34,604 nt of DNA from Alphaproteobacteria bacterium (lineage in GTDB: Bacteria; Pseudomonadota; Alphaproteobacteria; SHVZ01), in contig SHVZ01000033.1 of NCBI GenBank assembly GCA_009694025.1, forward strand, positions 1 through 34,604. The letters run 5' to 3'. The notes under the pieces were generated by a model that saw nothing but the letters and a program-made list of their open reading frames with translations, had not been told where the DNA came from and ran no database searches. The first letter of the stretch is position 1. Every line of letters begins with the position of its first letter. Positions 25,383 to 34,135 of this stretch are shown here, one piece after another. Both the position numbers and the translations under genes were made by a program.

Positions 25383-26420
25383 TCAGCGCCGGACGCGATC
25401 CCGAATGTCGCTGGCGCTGATCGACGTCAGGGCGAGGGCGGGGAAAAGGTCGTTCTCGGCGTCGAGGTCGCGGCCAAGGAGCGCTGAAAAGAGTCGGAGC
25501 CCTGCGGCATGGAGCGGCGTTGGAACTGCCGCGATCCCCGCCAGCACCACAGTCGGCACGAGTCCGAAGGGAAGATCCTCTCGAATCCAGCGGGCTTGCA
25601 ACGAGGTCGGCCCGGGCGAACCGCCCATGGCGGCTACGCCCGCGGCCATGGCTCCCATGCTGCCATAAGGCAGGTCGAACGACAGGTGCATATGTTGATG
25701 GATCGTGCGGACCTCGACGCCGAAGGCCCCTGCGACGGCCAAGCGCTCGTCGTCCAGGGCCTCGATCAGGCGACCGACGGTATCGGTGATACCGCCGTAA
25801 TTGTCCCAGATTTCGCCCTTTTCCATGCGGGTCAGATTGCAGAGCGCATTGGCCATATGGGCTTCGGGGTTGACGTTGCTGAGCTGGATGGCGAGAAGAT
25901 CCGCCCGCGGCACAAAGCGATCGCCAAATAGCTCGCGGCACAGGTGAAGGCCTGCCTTGGTTGTGGATCCCGGCAGAACCGACGCGTCGACCTGCGCGCG
26001 AATGGTTAGCACTTTCACTCTCGACGGCCCGATCGGTCGGCCCATGACGACGGTGGTGCCCCACGCAACGACGGGAACATCTGGTCGCCGCTCGGCCAGA
26101 TAGAGCGCGCCGAGCGAATATTGGGAGCTGATGATCGCCGTCTGTCCGGCCCGCAGATGCCGGATCGCCTCGTCCATCACAACTCGATGGCCGTAGGCGG
26201 GGAGCGCGAAGATGACTGCCGTCGCATGCGACATGGCCTCGGCGCAGCTTGCGGCCACATCGACGCGAAACGCCCCGTCGACGGCTCCTTCGGCGACCAG
26301 CGGGTCCAGCTTGGTGATCCGACTGGAAGGCGACCAGATCGCGGGCGCGTGGCCGTTGCGGCACAGAAGTGCGGCGGTTGCCAGGCCGATGCCGCCGGCT
26401 CCCAGGATTGCGACTCTCAT
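25383..26420 (-). CDS. NAD(P)-dependent opine/octopine dehydrogenase-family protein
   Basis: A cytoplasmic NAD(P)-dependent enzyme of 345 residues. The Rossmann motif GAGGIG is at residues 7-12. The substrate domain has NPEAHMANALCN, where His188 matches the catalytic histidine of octopine dehydrogenases, and REDLPFGLVP (about 280-289), a highly conserved family motif. Such enzymes make or oxidise N-(carboxyalkyl) amino acids (opines) from an amino acid and a keto acid. No recognisable opine permease set or oxidase is adjacent, so whether it makes or degrades an opine cannot be told. It converges on the M81 gene with a 100-bp gap and lies downstream of the CocE-type gene on the same strand after 213 bp. 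Confidence 0.9.
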   Translation of the reverse strand: MRVAILGAGGIGLATAALLCRNGHAPAIWSPSSRITKLDPLVAEGAVDGAFRVDVAASCAEAMSHATAVIFALPAYGHRVVMDEAIRHLRAGQTAIISSQYSLGALYLAERRPDVPVVAWGTTVVMGRPIGPSRVKVLTIRAQVDASVLPGSTTKAGLHLCRELFGDRFVPRADLLAIQLSNVNPEAHMANALCNLTRMEKGEIWDNYGGITDTVGRLIEALDDERLAVAGAFGVEVRTIHQHMHLSFDLPYGSMGAMAAGVAAMGGSPGPTSLQARWIREDLPFGLVPTVVLAGIAAVPTPLHAAGLRLFSALLGRDLDAENDLFPALALTSISASDIRDRVRR

Positions 26421-26534
26421 GCGTGCACCATTTCGCTGACCAGCCCCAACCGCCCATCGTCAGGTCAACTGAGAGAGTCGCAGTTTCGACCGGAGAACGT
26501 TCTGCACATTTACTGCCGACGTTAGGCGGCGTAG

Positions 26535-26548
26535 TTGAACTATATCAA
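26535..26548. promoter_or_regulatory. FNR/FixK-like box upstream of opine-dehydrogenase-family gene
   Basis: TTGAACTATATCAA fits the FNR/FixK operator TTGAT-N4-ATCAA with one mismatch. It is centred about 120 bp upstream of the start codon at 26420 within a 213-bp spacer. The overlapping TAGTT-G-AACTA at 26532-26542 is a second small palindrome. An oxygen-responsive Crp/Fnr regulator is suggested but chance is a real alternative in a single site. Confidence 0.3.
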
Positions 26549-26633
26549 GACGATCAGGCATGTGCAGTCGACAGCCGCTCCCGGACTTTGGCGGGGCGGG
26601 AGGGGCTCTCCGTCGGCAAGGCGCCAAGCGCAG

Positions 26634-28652
26634 TTAGACGTTGTCGCGCGGCAGCGACACCCGCCAGTTCTTGGCGAAGACGCGGACGCCGCCTTCATAG
26701 GCGTCGAGGGTCGCCTCCAGCTCGAAGGTGGTCGCGGTCGCGGTCATCACCGTCCGTGTCCGCGTCTCGATCGTCCAGTCTTCGCGGGTGAACTGTGCGT
26801 TCGACGTGACTTCGGCCCGGGCCTTCAGCGGATCGTCCGGGTGGATGGAGAAGTCATCCCGCATCACGTTGGAGGTCTTGAGGTCGATGCCGTCGATGCG
26901 GGTGGTGCCGCCGTCGTTCTCGACGACGTAGCGGAGCACCCCGGTCGGGCGGTCCTTGGTCAGCGTCTGCTCGATGCGGCCCGGGCGGACTGTCGTCGTC
27001 TTCAAGGTCTCCGGCAGCTCGTGCGGCGGCAGCGGCTTCAGCGTCGCGTCCAGCGGCGAGGCGCCGCGGATCGGGAGCGTGAGCGCGCTCGCGCCGCTCT
27101 GGATCGTCAGCGTCGCCGCCTCCGGCGACGGCCAGGCGAGCGGCCAGTAAGCGGTCGAGACGGCGATGCGGATTCGATGGCCCTTGGGGAAAGTCTGGGC
27201 CGCGTCGTTGAGCTGGACGCGCACCCGATAGGCCCTGCCCGGGACCAGCGGCTCGGGCGTCTCGTGGCTGTCCCGATGGGTCAGGTTGAGGAGCCCGTAG
27301 CTGACGCGCGTCGCCGCCCCCGACGGATAGACGTTGGAGAGGCGGACGGCGACGAGCGCTTGCGGCTTGTCGGACGACAGCTCCAGCTCGACCACCGGGG
27401 CGCCCAGGATCTCGATCGGCTGGGTCAGGGGCTCGGTGTCGAACACCAGCGCACCGCCGTCATCGTCGCGCTGGTCGCTCGGCATGTCCGGGAAGAGGCC
27501 GTAGGGGCACCACTTGCCGATGGTGTGGCCAAGCGTCTGCGGCGAGCGGATCGTCAGGTCCTTCGCGGCCTCCGCCGCCGGCGCGAGGCGACCGGGATTC
27601 ATCGCGAAGCGGGTTGGTGTCACGCTCGGCGGCGGCCAGCTCGGCTCGGCGACCCAGCGGCCGGGCAGGCTCGGGTAGAAGGTTTTCGGCGGAATGCTGT
27701 CCTGCATCCAGATGCGGAGCTGAGGCTCGTCCATGACGCCGGTCTCGATCCCCTTCAGCCACGTGTCCCACCAGCGGAGCGCATCCTTGAGAAAACCCAC
27801 CGGCGGACCCGGCTGCGCCATGTGCGGATAGCGATGCGCCCATTGGCCGATCATCGCCTTCTTCGGCGAGGTCAAGTTCGCCATCAGGCGCGGGATGGCG
27901 TTGGTATAGGCGTCCATCCAACCGCCGACGGCGTAGACCGCGCACTGGATCTTGGAATAGTCCTCGCAGACCGAGCCGTGCTTCCAGAAGGCATCGCGCC
28001 TCGGATGCTCAAGCCAGTTCTTGACCCAGAGACCGCTGTTCTCCATCCGGTCGAACCACATCGCCCGCCAGCGCTCGCCGACCACCGTCGGGTCCGGCGG
28101 CCGGGCGTTGTGGGCGAACATAGTCGAGGCCCAGCGCAGATTGTCGTTGATGAGGCAGCCGCCCATGTAGTGGACGTCGTCGGCGTAGCGGTCGTCGGTC
28201 GAGCAGGAGGTGATGATCGCCTTGAGCGCCGGCGGCCGGAGCGCGGCGATCTGCAGCCCGTTGAAGCCGCCCCAGGAATTGCCGATCATCCCGACCGTGC
28301 CGGAGCACCAGGGCTGCTTCGCCAGCCAGGCGATGACCTCGACCCCGTCGTTCAGCTCCTGCGGCAGGTACTCGTCGGTCAAGACGCCGTCGGAGTCGCC
28401 GGATCCGCGCTGGTCGACGCGGACGCAGGCATAGCCGTGGCCGGCGATGTAAGGGTGCATGAGGGAGTCGCGAACCGCCGTCCCGTCCCGCCGGCGATAG
28501 GGCAGGTATTCGAGGATCGCCGGCACTGGCTTGGCATCGGCGTCGGCCGGCAGCCAGACCCGGGCGGCGAGTTTCGTGCCGTCGGCAAGCGCGATCCACA
28601 GGGTCTCGATCTCCCGCACGGTCCTGGGGAAGGTCTTCACGATCGCCGTCAT
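26634..28652 (-). CDS. CocE/NonD-family serine hydrolase (X-Pro dipeptidyl-peptidase S15-like), copy 1
   Basis: An alpha/beta hydrolase of 672 residues in the family of cocaine esterase, X-prolyl dipeptidyl peptidase and glutaryl-7-ACA acylase, which cleave esters or amides. No signal peptide is seen. The nucleophile is Ser126 in GNSWGG, the acid is probably Asp247 in GGWMDAY and the base probably His273 in GQWAHRYPH. A C-terminal jelly-roll (X-Pro_dipept_C) domain follows from about residue 370. The ATG at 28652 is preferred to an in-frame start at 28703. It is divergent from a paralogue (28733-30760) with which it shares PALKAI, TDDRYADD-HYMGG and FWKHGSVCEDY motifs. Substrate unknown. Confidence 0.93.
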   Translation of the reverse strand: MTAIVKTFPRTVREIETLWIALADGTKLAARVWLPADADAKPVPAILEYLPYRRRDGTAVRDSLMHPYIAGHGYACVRVDQRGSGDSDGVLTDEYLPQELNDGVEVIAWLAKQPWCSGTVGMIGNSWGGFNGLQIAALRPPALKAIITSCSTDDRYADDVHYMGGCLINDNLRWASTMFAHNARPPDPTVVGERWRAMWFDRMENSGLWVKNWLEHPRRDAFWKHGSVCEDYSKIQCAVYAVGGWMDAYTNAIPRLMANLTSPKKAMIGQWAHRYPHMAQPGPPVGFLKDALRWWDTWLKGIETGVMDEPQLRIWMQDSIPPKTFYPSLPGRWVAEPSWPPPSVTPTRFAMNPGRLAPAAEAAKDLTIRSPQTLGHTIGKWCPYGLFPDMPSDQRDDDGGALVFDTEPLTQPIEILGAPVVELELSSDKPQALVAVRLSNVYPSGAATRVSYGLLNLTHRDSHETPEPLVPGRAYRVRVQLNDAAQTFPKGHRIRIAVSTAYWPLAWPSPEAATLTIQSGASALTLPIRGASPLDATLKPLPPHELPETLKTTTVRPGRIEQTLTKDRPTGVLRYVVENDGGTTRIDGIDLKTSNVMRDDFSIHPDDPLKARAEVTSNAQFTREDWTIETRTRTVMTATATTFELEATLDAYEGGVRVFAKNWRVSLPRDNV

Positions 28653-28732
28653 CGGAGGGCCTCGTCTGTCATCGGATTGCGTTGGACCGCCGCCTTGCCT
28701 CACACTGGCTCGGGGACGGCTTCGGGGGGGCG
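28653..28732. promoter_or_regulatory. 80-bp divergent spacer between the CocE paralogues
   Basis: Only 80 bp separate the two divergent start codons, so both promoters must overlap or lie within it. Purine-rich GGGGGGG at 28724-28730 probably provides the ribosome-binding site for the right gene. No clear promoter hexamers or operator were seen. Confidence 0.35.
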
Positions 28733-30760
28733 ATGCGGGTCGTCGAAAAGCTGCCGCACTCTATACGCGTCGTCGAGAACATCTTCATCCCGCTGAAAGA
28801 CGGCTCGCGGGTGGCGGCGAAGCTGTGGATCCCGGAGGATGCCGAGAAGAACCCGGTCCCGGCGGTTATGGAATACGTCCCTTACCGCAAGCGCGACTTC
28901 ACCGCCCGCCGCGACCAGCAGACCCATGCCTATCTCGCCGGACACGGCTACGCCGCGATCCGGGTCGACTGCCGGGGCGGCGGCGACTCCGACGGCATCA
29001 TGCACGACGAATATCTCAAGCAAGAGCTGGAGGACGGCGCCGAGGTGATCGGCTGGCTCGCCGGGCAATCGTGGTGCAGCGGCAAGGTCGGCATGTTCGG
29101 TGGCTCCTGGGGCGGCTTCAACTCCCTCCAGGTCGCGGCGCTCCGGCCGCCGGCGCTGAAGGCGATCGTCACCGTGGTGTCGACCGACGACCGCTATGCC
29201 GACGACATGCACTATATGGGCGGGGCGGTGCTCAACGACATTCTGTCCTGGGGGCAGCAGTTCTTCGCCCAGCGGGCCCGGCCGCCCGACCCGGCCATCG
29301 TCGGCGAGCGCTGGCGCGAGCTGTGGCAGCAGCGCCTGGCCGCGGTCGAACCTCAGATCGCCACCTGGTTTAGCCATCAGCGCCGCGACGCCTTCTGGAA
29401 GCACGGCTCGGTCTGCGAGGATTATGCGGCGATCCAATGCGCGGTCTATGCCATCGGCGGCTGGGTCGACGGCTACTCCAATGCCGTCTTCCGTATGCTC
29501 AAGGGGCTCGTCTGCCCGAAGAAGGCGCTGCTCGGCCCTTGGGGCCACGGCCGGCCGCACTTCGCCTATCCCGGGCCGACGATCGGCTACCTGCAGGAGC
29601 AACTCCGCTGGTGGGATCATTGGCTGAAGGGCAGGGACACCGGCATCATGAAGGAGCCGATGGTCAAGGCCTGGATGCAGGAGACCGTCCCGCCGAAGTC
29701 TTTCTACGACGTCCGCCCCGGCCGCTGGGTCGGCGAGCCGTCGTGGCCGTCGCCGAACATCAAGGATCGCGCCTACACGCTGACGCCCGGCGTCCTCGCG
29801 GAGACCGGGAGCGGAACCGGGCCGGTGCTCTCGATCCGCTCGCCCGAGACGGTCGGCGTCGCCGGCGGCGAATGGTGCCCGTTCGGCCTCGGCGGCGTCG
29901 GCCCGGAGCTGCCTTTAGACCAGCGCATGGACGACGGCGGGTCGCTGGTCTTCGACTCGGCCCCGCTCGGCGAGAAGCTGGAGATCCTGGGCGCGCCGGT
30001 GGCCGAGCTGACGCTCGCCTCCGACAAGCCGCGGGCCAACCTGATCGTGCGCCTGTCCGATGTCAGGCCGGACGGGACGGTGCTGCGCGTGACCTACGGC
30101 GTGCTCAACCTGACCCACCGCGAGAGCCACGAGTTCCCGACGGCGCTCGAACCCGGGAAGTCCTACAAGGTGCGCTTGCCCCTGAACGAGGTCGGCCACG
30201 TGTTCCCGGCCGGCCATCGCTTGAGGGTCGCGATCTCGACCGCCTATTGGCCGATCCTGTTTCCCTCGCCGGACGCAGCGACCCTGTCGATTGCGACCGG
30301 CGCCAGCCGCTTCCTGGTGCCCCGGCGTCCGTCGCGCCCGGAAGACGCCACGGTCCTGGGCTTCGGCGAGGCGGAGGGGGCCCCTCTGCTGCCGGCCGAG
30401 ACCCTGCGGCCGGCGGAGGTCGTCCGCAAGCTTACGCGCGACGTCGGCTCCGGCGTGGTCGAATACGCCATCCGCCGCGACGACGGCCGGTTCAAGCTCG
30501 CGCACAGCGGCACCATCCTGGAGACGGTGAAGGCCAACATCTACCGGGTGCGCGACGACGATCCGCTGTCGGCGGAATCCACGGTCACCGTGAGCTACCG
30601 CATGGAGCGGGAGGACTGGAACGTCGAGGTCCGGTCGGCGGTGACCTTGACCGGCGACGCCAGCCATTTCCGCCTGGTCACCGATCTCGACGTCTTCGAT
30701 GGCGGCCAGCGCGTCCATAGCCGGACCTGGGATCATCGGATCGAACGGGATCTGGTCTGA
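28733..30760 (+). CDS. CocE/NonD-family serine hydrolase (X-Pro dipeptidyl-peptidase S15-like), copy 2
   Basis: A paralogue of the divergent hydrolase, 675 residues, with the same order: alpha/beta hydrolase core, helical cap and C-terminal jelly-roll. The catalytic set is probably Ser125 in GGSWGG, Asp246 in GGWVDGYSN and His272 in GPWGHGRPH. The ATG at 28733 is chosen because family members begin near this MRVVEKLP. Its stop overlaps the start of a DppB-type permease (TGATG at 30758-30762), so the hydrolase is cotranscribed with a peptide-type importer, which supports a peptide or amide substrate (inference). The two paralogues are similar along the whole length but clearly diverged, so the duplication is not recent. 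Confidence 0.93.
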   Translation: MRVVEKLPHSIRVVENIFIPLKDGSRVAAKLWIPEDAEKNPVPAVMEYVPYRKRDFTARRDQQTHAYLAGHGYAAIRVDCRGGGDSDGIMHDEYLKQELEDGAEVIGWLAGQSWCSGKVGMFGGSWGGFNSLQVAALRPPALKAIVTVVSTDDRYADDMHYMGGAVLNDILSWGQQFFAQRARPPDPAIVGERWRELWQQRLAAVEPQIATWFSHQRRDAFWKHGSVCEDYAAIQCAVYAIGGWVDGYSNAVFRMLKGLVCPKKALLGPWGHGRPHFAYPGPTIGYLQEQLRWWDHWLKGRDTGIMKEPMVKAWMQETVPPKSFYDVRPGRWVGEPSWPSPNIKDRAYTLTPGVLAETGSGTGPVLSIRSPETVGVAGGEWCPFGLGGVGPELPLDQRMDDGGSLVFDSAPLGEKLEILGAPVAELTLASDKPRANLIVRLSDVRPDGTVLRVTYGVLNLTHRESHEFPTALEPGKSYKVRLPLNEVGHVFPAGHRLRVAISTAYWPILFPSPDAATLSIATGASRFLVPRRPSRPEDATVLGFGEAEGAPLLPAETLRPAEVVRKLTRDVGSGVVEYAIRRDDGRFKLAHSGTILETVKANIYRVRDDDPLSAESTVTVSYRMEREDWNVEVRSAVTLTGDASHFRLVTDLDVFDGGQRVHSRTWDHRIERDLV

Positions 30761-31704
30761 TGCTGCTCTACGCCTTCAAGCGCCTGGGGCTGATGACGGC
30801 GATCGTGCTGGTCGCGATGACCATCCTGTTCATCATGATCCACCTGGTCCCCGGCGATCCCGCCTCGATCGCGCTCGGGCCGCGCGCGACGCCGGCGATG
30901 GTCGAGGATTTCCGCCAGCGCATGGGGCTCGACCAGCCGGTCGTCATCCAGCTTCTGCGCTTCATCGGCAACGTGCTGACCGGCGACATGGGCGTCGACG
31001 TCTGGACCGAACGAAGCGTCGCCAAGATCGTGTTCAACGAGCTGCCCTACACGGTCGTCCTGGCGCTGGCCGGTCTCGGCTGGGCGGTTCTCCTCGGCAT
31101 TCCTCTCGGCTGCTACTCGGCGGTGCGCCGCGGCAGCTGGCTCGACCGCATCACCGGGATCTTCTCGGTCGCCGCGATCGCCATTCCGTCCTTCGTCATC
31201 GCCATCTATCTCCTCTTGGTCTTCGCCGTCTGGCTCCGCTGGTTCCCGGCGCTGGGCTCGGGCCCGGACGGCGATCCTCTCCGCCAGGCCTGGCACCTGG
31301 TGCTGCCGGCCTTCGCCATCGGGCTCGGCTGGGTCGGCTTCCTCGCCCGGCTGGTGCGCGCCTCGATGCTGGAGATCATGGGCGAGAACCACATCCGGAC
31401 CGCGCGCGCCTTCGGCCTCTCGCCCCGGCGCATCGTCTATCGCTATGCGCTCAAGCTGGCGATCCTGCCGACGGTGGCGCTGCTCGGCGTCGGCATGGGT
31501 CGCCTCCTGTCGGGCGCGGTCTTCGCCGAGATCGTGTTCAACCGGCCGGGCGTCGGCCGGCTGGTGTTCGAGTCCGTCAACAGCCGCAACTACCCGATCG
31601 TCATGGGCGCGGTCATGGTCACCACCGTGCTGTTCGCGCTCTCGACCCTGCTCTCCGACCTGGCGGCAGCCGCCCTCGACCCGCGCACCCGCGACAAGCT
31701 GTGA
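30760..31704 (+). CDS. ABC transporter permease, DppB type (orphan)
   Basis: A DppB-family permease of 314 residues, with LVPGDPASIALG near residue 30, EAA loop NHIRTARAFGLSPRRI and C-terminal RPGVGRLVFESV and SRNYPIVMGAVM. It is translationally coupled to the CocE-type gene. The usual partner genes for DppC, the ATPases and the binding protein are absent downstream; only the first codons of a DppC-like gene remain at 31714. The channel therefore cannot assemble from this locus alone. It is intact itself, so it either pairs with a DppC encoded elsewhere or is in the first stage of decay. Confidence 0.93.
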   Translation: MLLYAFKRLGLMTAIVLVAMTILFIMIHLVPGDPASIALGPRATPAMVEDFRQRMGLDQPVVIQLLRFIGNVLTGDMGVDVWTERSVAKIVFNELPYTVVLALAGLGWAVLLGIPLGCYSAVRRGSWLDRITGIFSVAAIAIPSFVIAIYLLLVFAVWLRWFPALGSGPDGDPLRQAWHLVLPAFAIGLGWVGFLARLVRASMLEIMGENHIRTARAFGLSPRRIVYRYALKLAILPTVALLGVGMGRLLSGAVFAEIVFNRPGVGRLVFESVNSRNYPIVMGAVMVTTVLFALSTLLSDLAAAALDPRTRDKL

Positions 31705-31713
31705 GGCGCAGCT

Positions 31714-31806
31714 ATGAGCCTATCTAAGTCGGCATCGCCGTTCGGCCGCCATGTGCGCCACAGATTGCTGGCACAGCCATGGATACTCCCATGCCGATTT
31801 CTGTAG
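31714..31806 (+). pseudogene. N-terminal remnant of a DppC-type permease
   Basis: A 30-codon frame starts 9 bp after the DppB-type stop, exactly where dppC would begin. It opens MSLSKSASPFGRHVRHRLLA, which has the look of a DppC N-terminus (a short polar stretch, then F-G-R-x-x-R-H-R-L before the first helix), but the hydrophobic helix never appears and the frame stops after PWILPCRFL. The break probably lies near 31770. The match is by position and composition, so it is an inference. Confidence 0.55.
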
Positions 31807-31825
31807 GCGGATTCCAGGCCGGGTT

Positions 31826-32511
31826 CTAGGGGCTGCGGCACATCGGAAGATCGGTGCCCCAGTCGAATTCCCAGGCTCCGCGCCCATGCGTCGCCGCCAA
31901 CACACGCTCCGGGCGCTCCGGATCGACGACAATCTGCGGGATCGGCACATTGTGCAAATGGTAGCCCGAGGTGATGTTGGTCCACGTGTCGCCGTTGTCG
32001 AATGACACGTCGATTCCGCCGCGCGACCGGCTGCGGTTGGCGAAATAACCGATCGATGCGTAGACCCGGGTCGGGCACGTCGGATCGACGACGACATCGC
32101 TGAACACATAGTCCGGCGACGGATCCACGAGCGACCACGAACCTTCCCCCGGACGCTTGCGGTAGAGGCCGTCGGTGGTCGACATCCAGAACGTTCGCGG
32201 ATTGGGCGGAGAAGCGGATTGCGCAATGGCAAGAACGGCCCGCGGCGAGGCGGACCCAGCCCCGCGGTTCAGGCCCCAGGGAAGCCAGCCCCCGCCGGCG
32301 CAATAATTGACCGTGTCCGTGCAACGATAGGCTCCGGCATCCTGGGTGCCGACATATAGAGCCCCGTCTTCGTCAACGAACAGGCTGGTTAGGGCTGGCG
32401 GCCACCCATCGCCCGGTAGAGTCGGGAATTCGATGGCGCGCCATCCATCCGGCTCGGTCCGGCCGACAAGGCGGGTGCCGCGCGTCGTATAGGCTATCCG
32501 GGCCCCCCCCC
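31826..32511 (-). CDS. Asp-box beta-propeller protein, C-terminal part (out of frame)
   Basis: The continuation of the secreted propeller protein in the -1 frame after the poly-C tract at 32503-32511. It starts in frame with ARIAYTTRGTRLVG and ends GRGAWEFDWGTDLPMCRSP. An Asp-box-like SFDNGDTWTN and DPTCPTRVYA and DPERPERVLAATHGRG repeats show it belongs to the same propeller as the upstream part. There is no clear start codon of its own, so it is expressed only if the frame is restored. Joining both parts with one base removed gives 759 residues, a plausible intact length. Confidence 0.75.
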
Positions 32512-34106
32512 GGGATCGCGAAGACGCGATCTGGATCGTTGGGTTGCACCGCCATCGTGTGCGGCCCGAGCATGGCCGAAGCTCCGACAAAAGAGTCGGG
32601 GTAGGTGATTTCACTGTAGCTGATGTCGCCGCAGGCGGCGGCGGAACTCGCATTGGTCGCACGAACTATGGGCCCGGTCGTGTTGCGGCCGTAGAGCACA
32701 TCGCCAGCGCCGTGTCGTCGCCAAATAATCGATTGGGTTTCTCCAATGACACCTATCACACCGTTCCTCTCGAGGGACCACGTGTTTCCGCCGTCGCTCG
32801 AGCAGGCGCTGTTTGTGTCATGAGCTCCGACCGAGATCCGAGCCGGCGCGCCGGGCCGCGGGATCAGCGCCACGCTGTAGGCCTGCAGAGCGGTGATGCC
32901 GGTGCCTTTGATGCGCGTCGGAGATCCCAGGCCCGAGCCCATGGTCCAGGGAAAACTCGAGATGAGATCGTTCGAGCCCCAATTGGCATCGCCGCCGATC
33001 CATACCCGACCAAGTGCGCGATTGGCGTGGATCGCGCGGATATCGATGAACTGCGTGACGAGAGGCGGGCATATCCAGTCGTTCCCGGCGCTCACGGTGT
33101 AGGCAAAAACTATACCTCCAAGAAAATAATCGTCGCCGCCGCCCCACACGAGCGGGCGAACGTTGGACAAAGGAGCGTTTGCGCAACTGGCGACCGGCCT
33201 CTCGGTCCAGGTCGCGCCATCATAGAGAAACGGTCTAATCCCGGATGGGGCGCTTGTGTCCGTGATCACAAGCATCAAGCGATCCCTCTGGCCGCCCCAG
33301 GCGATCGCGTCGACCCTTAGAGACGGAGGAAGCCCCGCATCCGCCCGAACCCACTCCGCCTCCCCCGCTATCGGCGACGGGGGGCCTGTCGGCGTCCATG
33401 GCCGCGCGCTGCGCCAAACACCTGGCTCGCTCGCCATGAGGTTCGCGATGTAGACATGCCCGGATATCTCATCGGCCGCGATCGACATGATGCAATTGCC
33501 GCCGGACCGTCCCTGCGTCGACTCCGGCGCAAACGGCCAATGCTGTTGGAAGCTGGCGCCGTGATCGGTCGAATACTGCAGACCGCCGCAGGGAAGGGAG
33601 GTCAGAACAGTGCTTTGCACCGAGGAGAAGACCATCTGGGTGAACGGCTTCGGCTCATAGCCGGGAGGGCCGTGGTCGCACTGGCTGGATAGGCCGCAGG
33701 TTAGGGGCGGAAGGAAATTCGACGTGTCGCCGCCGTTACGCTGCGAATAGAGCGTCCGGGTCCAGCTGGCCGCGCGGTCCGTGCTGACCAGCACGCCGTT
33801 CCAGGTGCGCAAAAACAGTCGATTGGGATCGTTGCGGTCGACGGCGAGATCCACGGCCGTGAAGTCGCCCAGGCCGTAGTTTCCCGCCCAGGAGAAAGTC
33901 GCGCCGCTGTCTGTGCTGCGCCAGACCCCACCGCCCGGAGTCGCCATGAGAAGAGTGGCTGCATCGAGCGCGACGATGCCGCTGACGCGCCCAGTCCAAG
34001 ACGGACTTAGCTCTCGCCATTGGGCGCCCATGGCGCCGAATGTCGCGACCGTGAGTGCAAACGCCGCCAGCGCAAGCGTCGCAAAGGAAATGCTGCGTTG
34101 CCGCAT
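32373..34106 (-). CDS. secreted Asp-box (sialidase/sortilin-like) beta-propeller protein, N-terminal part, frameshifted
   Basis: A secreted protein of unknown function. AAGGAGG a few bases before the ATG at 34106 decides the start over an upstream in-frame ATG at 34139. Residues 1-28 are a Sec signal peptide (LALAAFALTVATFGAMGA). Asp-box motifs recur: STDSGATF, STDRAASW, STDHGASF and SSDGGNTW, each the turn of a beta-propeller blade as in sialidases, VPS10/sortilin and bacterial exo-sialidase-like proteins. No sialidase catalytic set was identified, so adhesion or binding is as likely as enzymatic activity. The sensible reading ends at VFAIPGG near 32512, after which the frame shows an unrelated tail ending at 32373. 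The rest of the propeller continues in another frame. The gene begins only 30 bp from an IS1380 relic. Confidence 0.82.
   Translation of the reverse strand: MRQRSISFATLALAAFALTVATFGAMGAQWRELSPSWTGRVSGIVALDAATLLMATPGGGVWRSTDSGATFSWAGNYGLGDFTAVDLAVDRNDPNRLFLRTWNGVLVSTDRAASWTRTLYSQRNGGDTSNFLPPLTCGLSSQCDHGPPGYEPKPFTQMVFSSVQSTVLTSLPCGGLQYSTDHGASFQQHWPFAPESTQGRSGGNCIMSIAADEISGHVYIANLMASEPGVWRSARPWTPTGPPSPIAGEAEWVRADAGLPPSLRVDAIAWGGQRDRLMLVITDTSAPSGIRPFLYDGATWTERPVASCANAPLSNVRPLVWGGGDDYFLGGIVFAYTVSAGNDWICPPLVTQFIDIRAIHANRALGRVWIGGDANWGSNDLISSFPWTMGSGLGSPTRIKGTGITALQAYSVALIPRPGAPARISVGAHDTNSACSSDGGNTWSLERNGVIGVIGETQSIIWRRHGAGDVLYGRNTTGPIVRATNASSAAACGDISYSEITYPDSFVGASAMLGPHTMAVQPNDPDRVFAIPGGGPDSLYDARHPPCRPDRAGWMARHRIPDSTGRWVAASPNQPVR
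32503..32511. repeat. poly-C/G tract at propeller frameshift
   Basis: Nine consecutive C on the forward strand (nine G in the coding strand) sit exactly where the propeller reading frame shifts. Eight would join VFAIPGG to ARIAYTTRG in frame and give a 2280-bp gene. This could be slipped-strand phase variation, a fixed mutation or a homopolymer sequencing error. Confidence 0.85.
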
Positions 34107-34135
34107 GACAGCCTCCTTATCCGACCTTGGCCAGA

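Noticed and set aside
26535..28796. 753-codon forward open frame opposite the first CocE-type hydrolase
   Set aside because: Antisense shadow with biased composition; the reverse strand carries a complete catalytic set and domain order.
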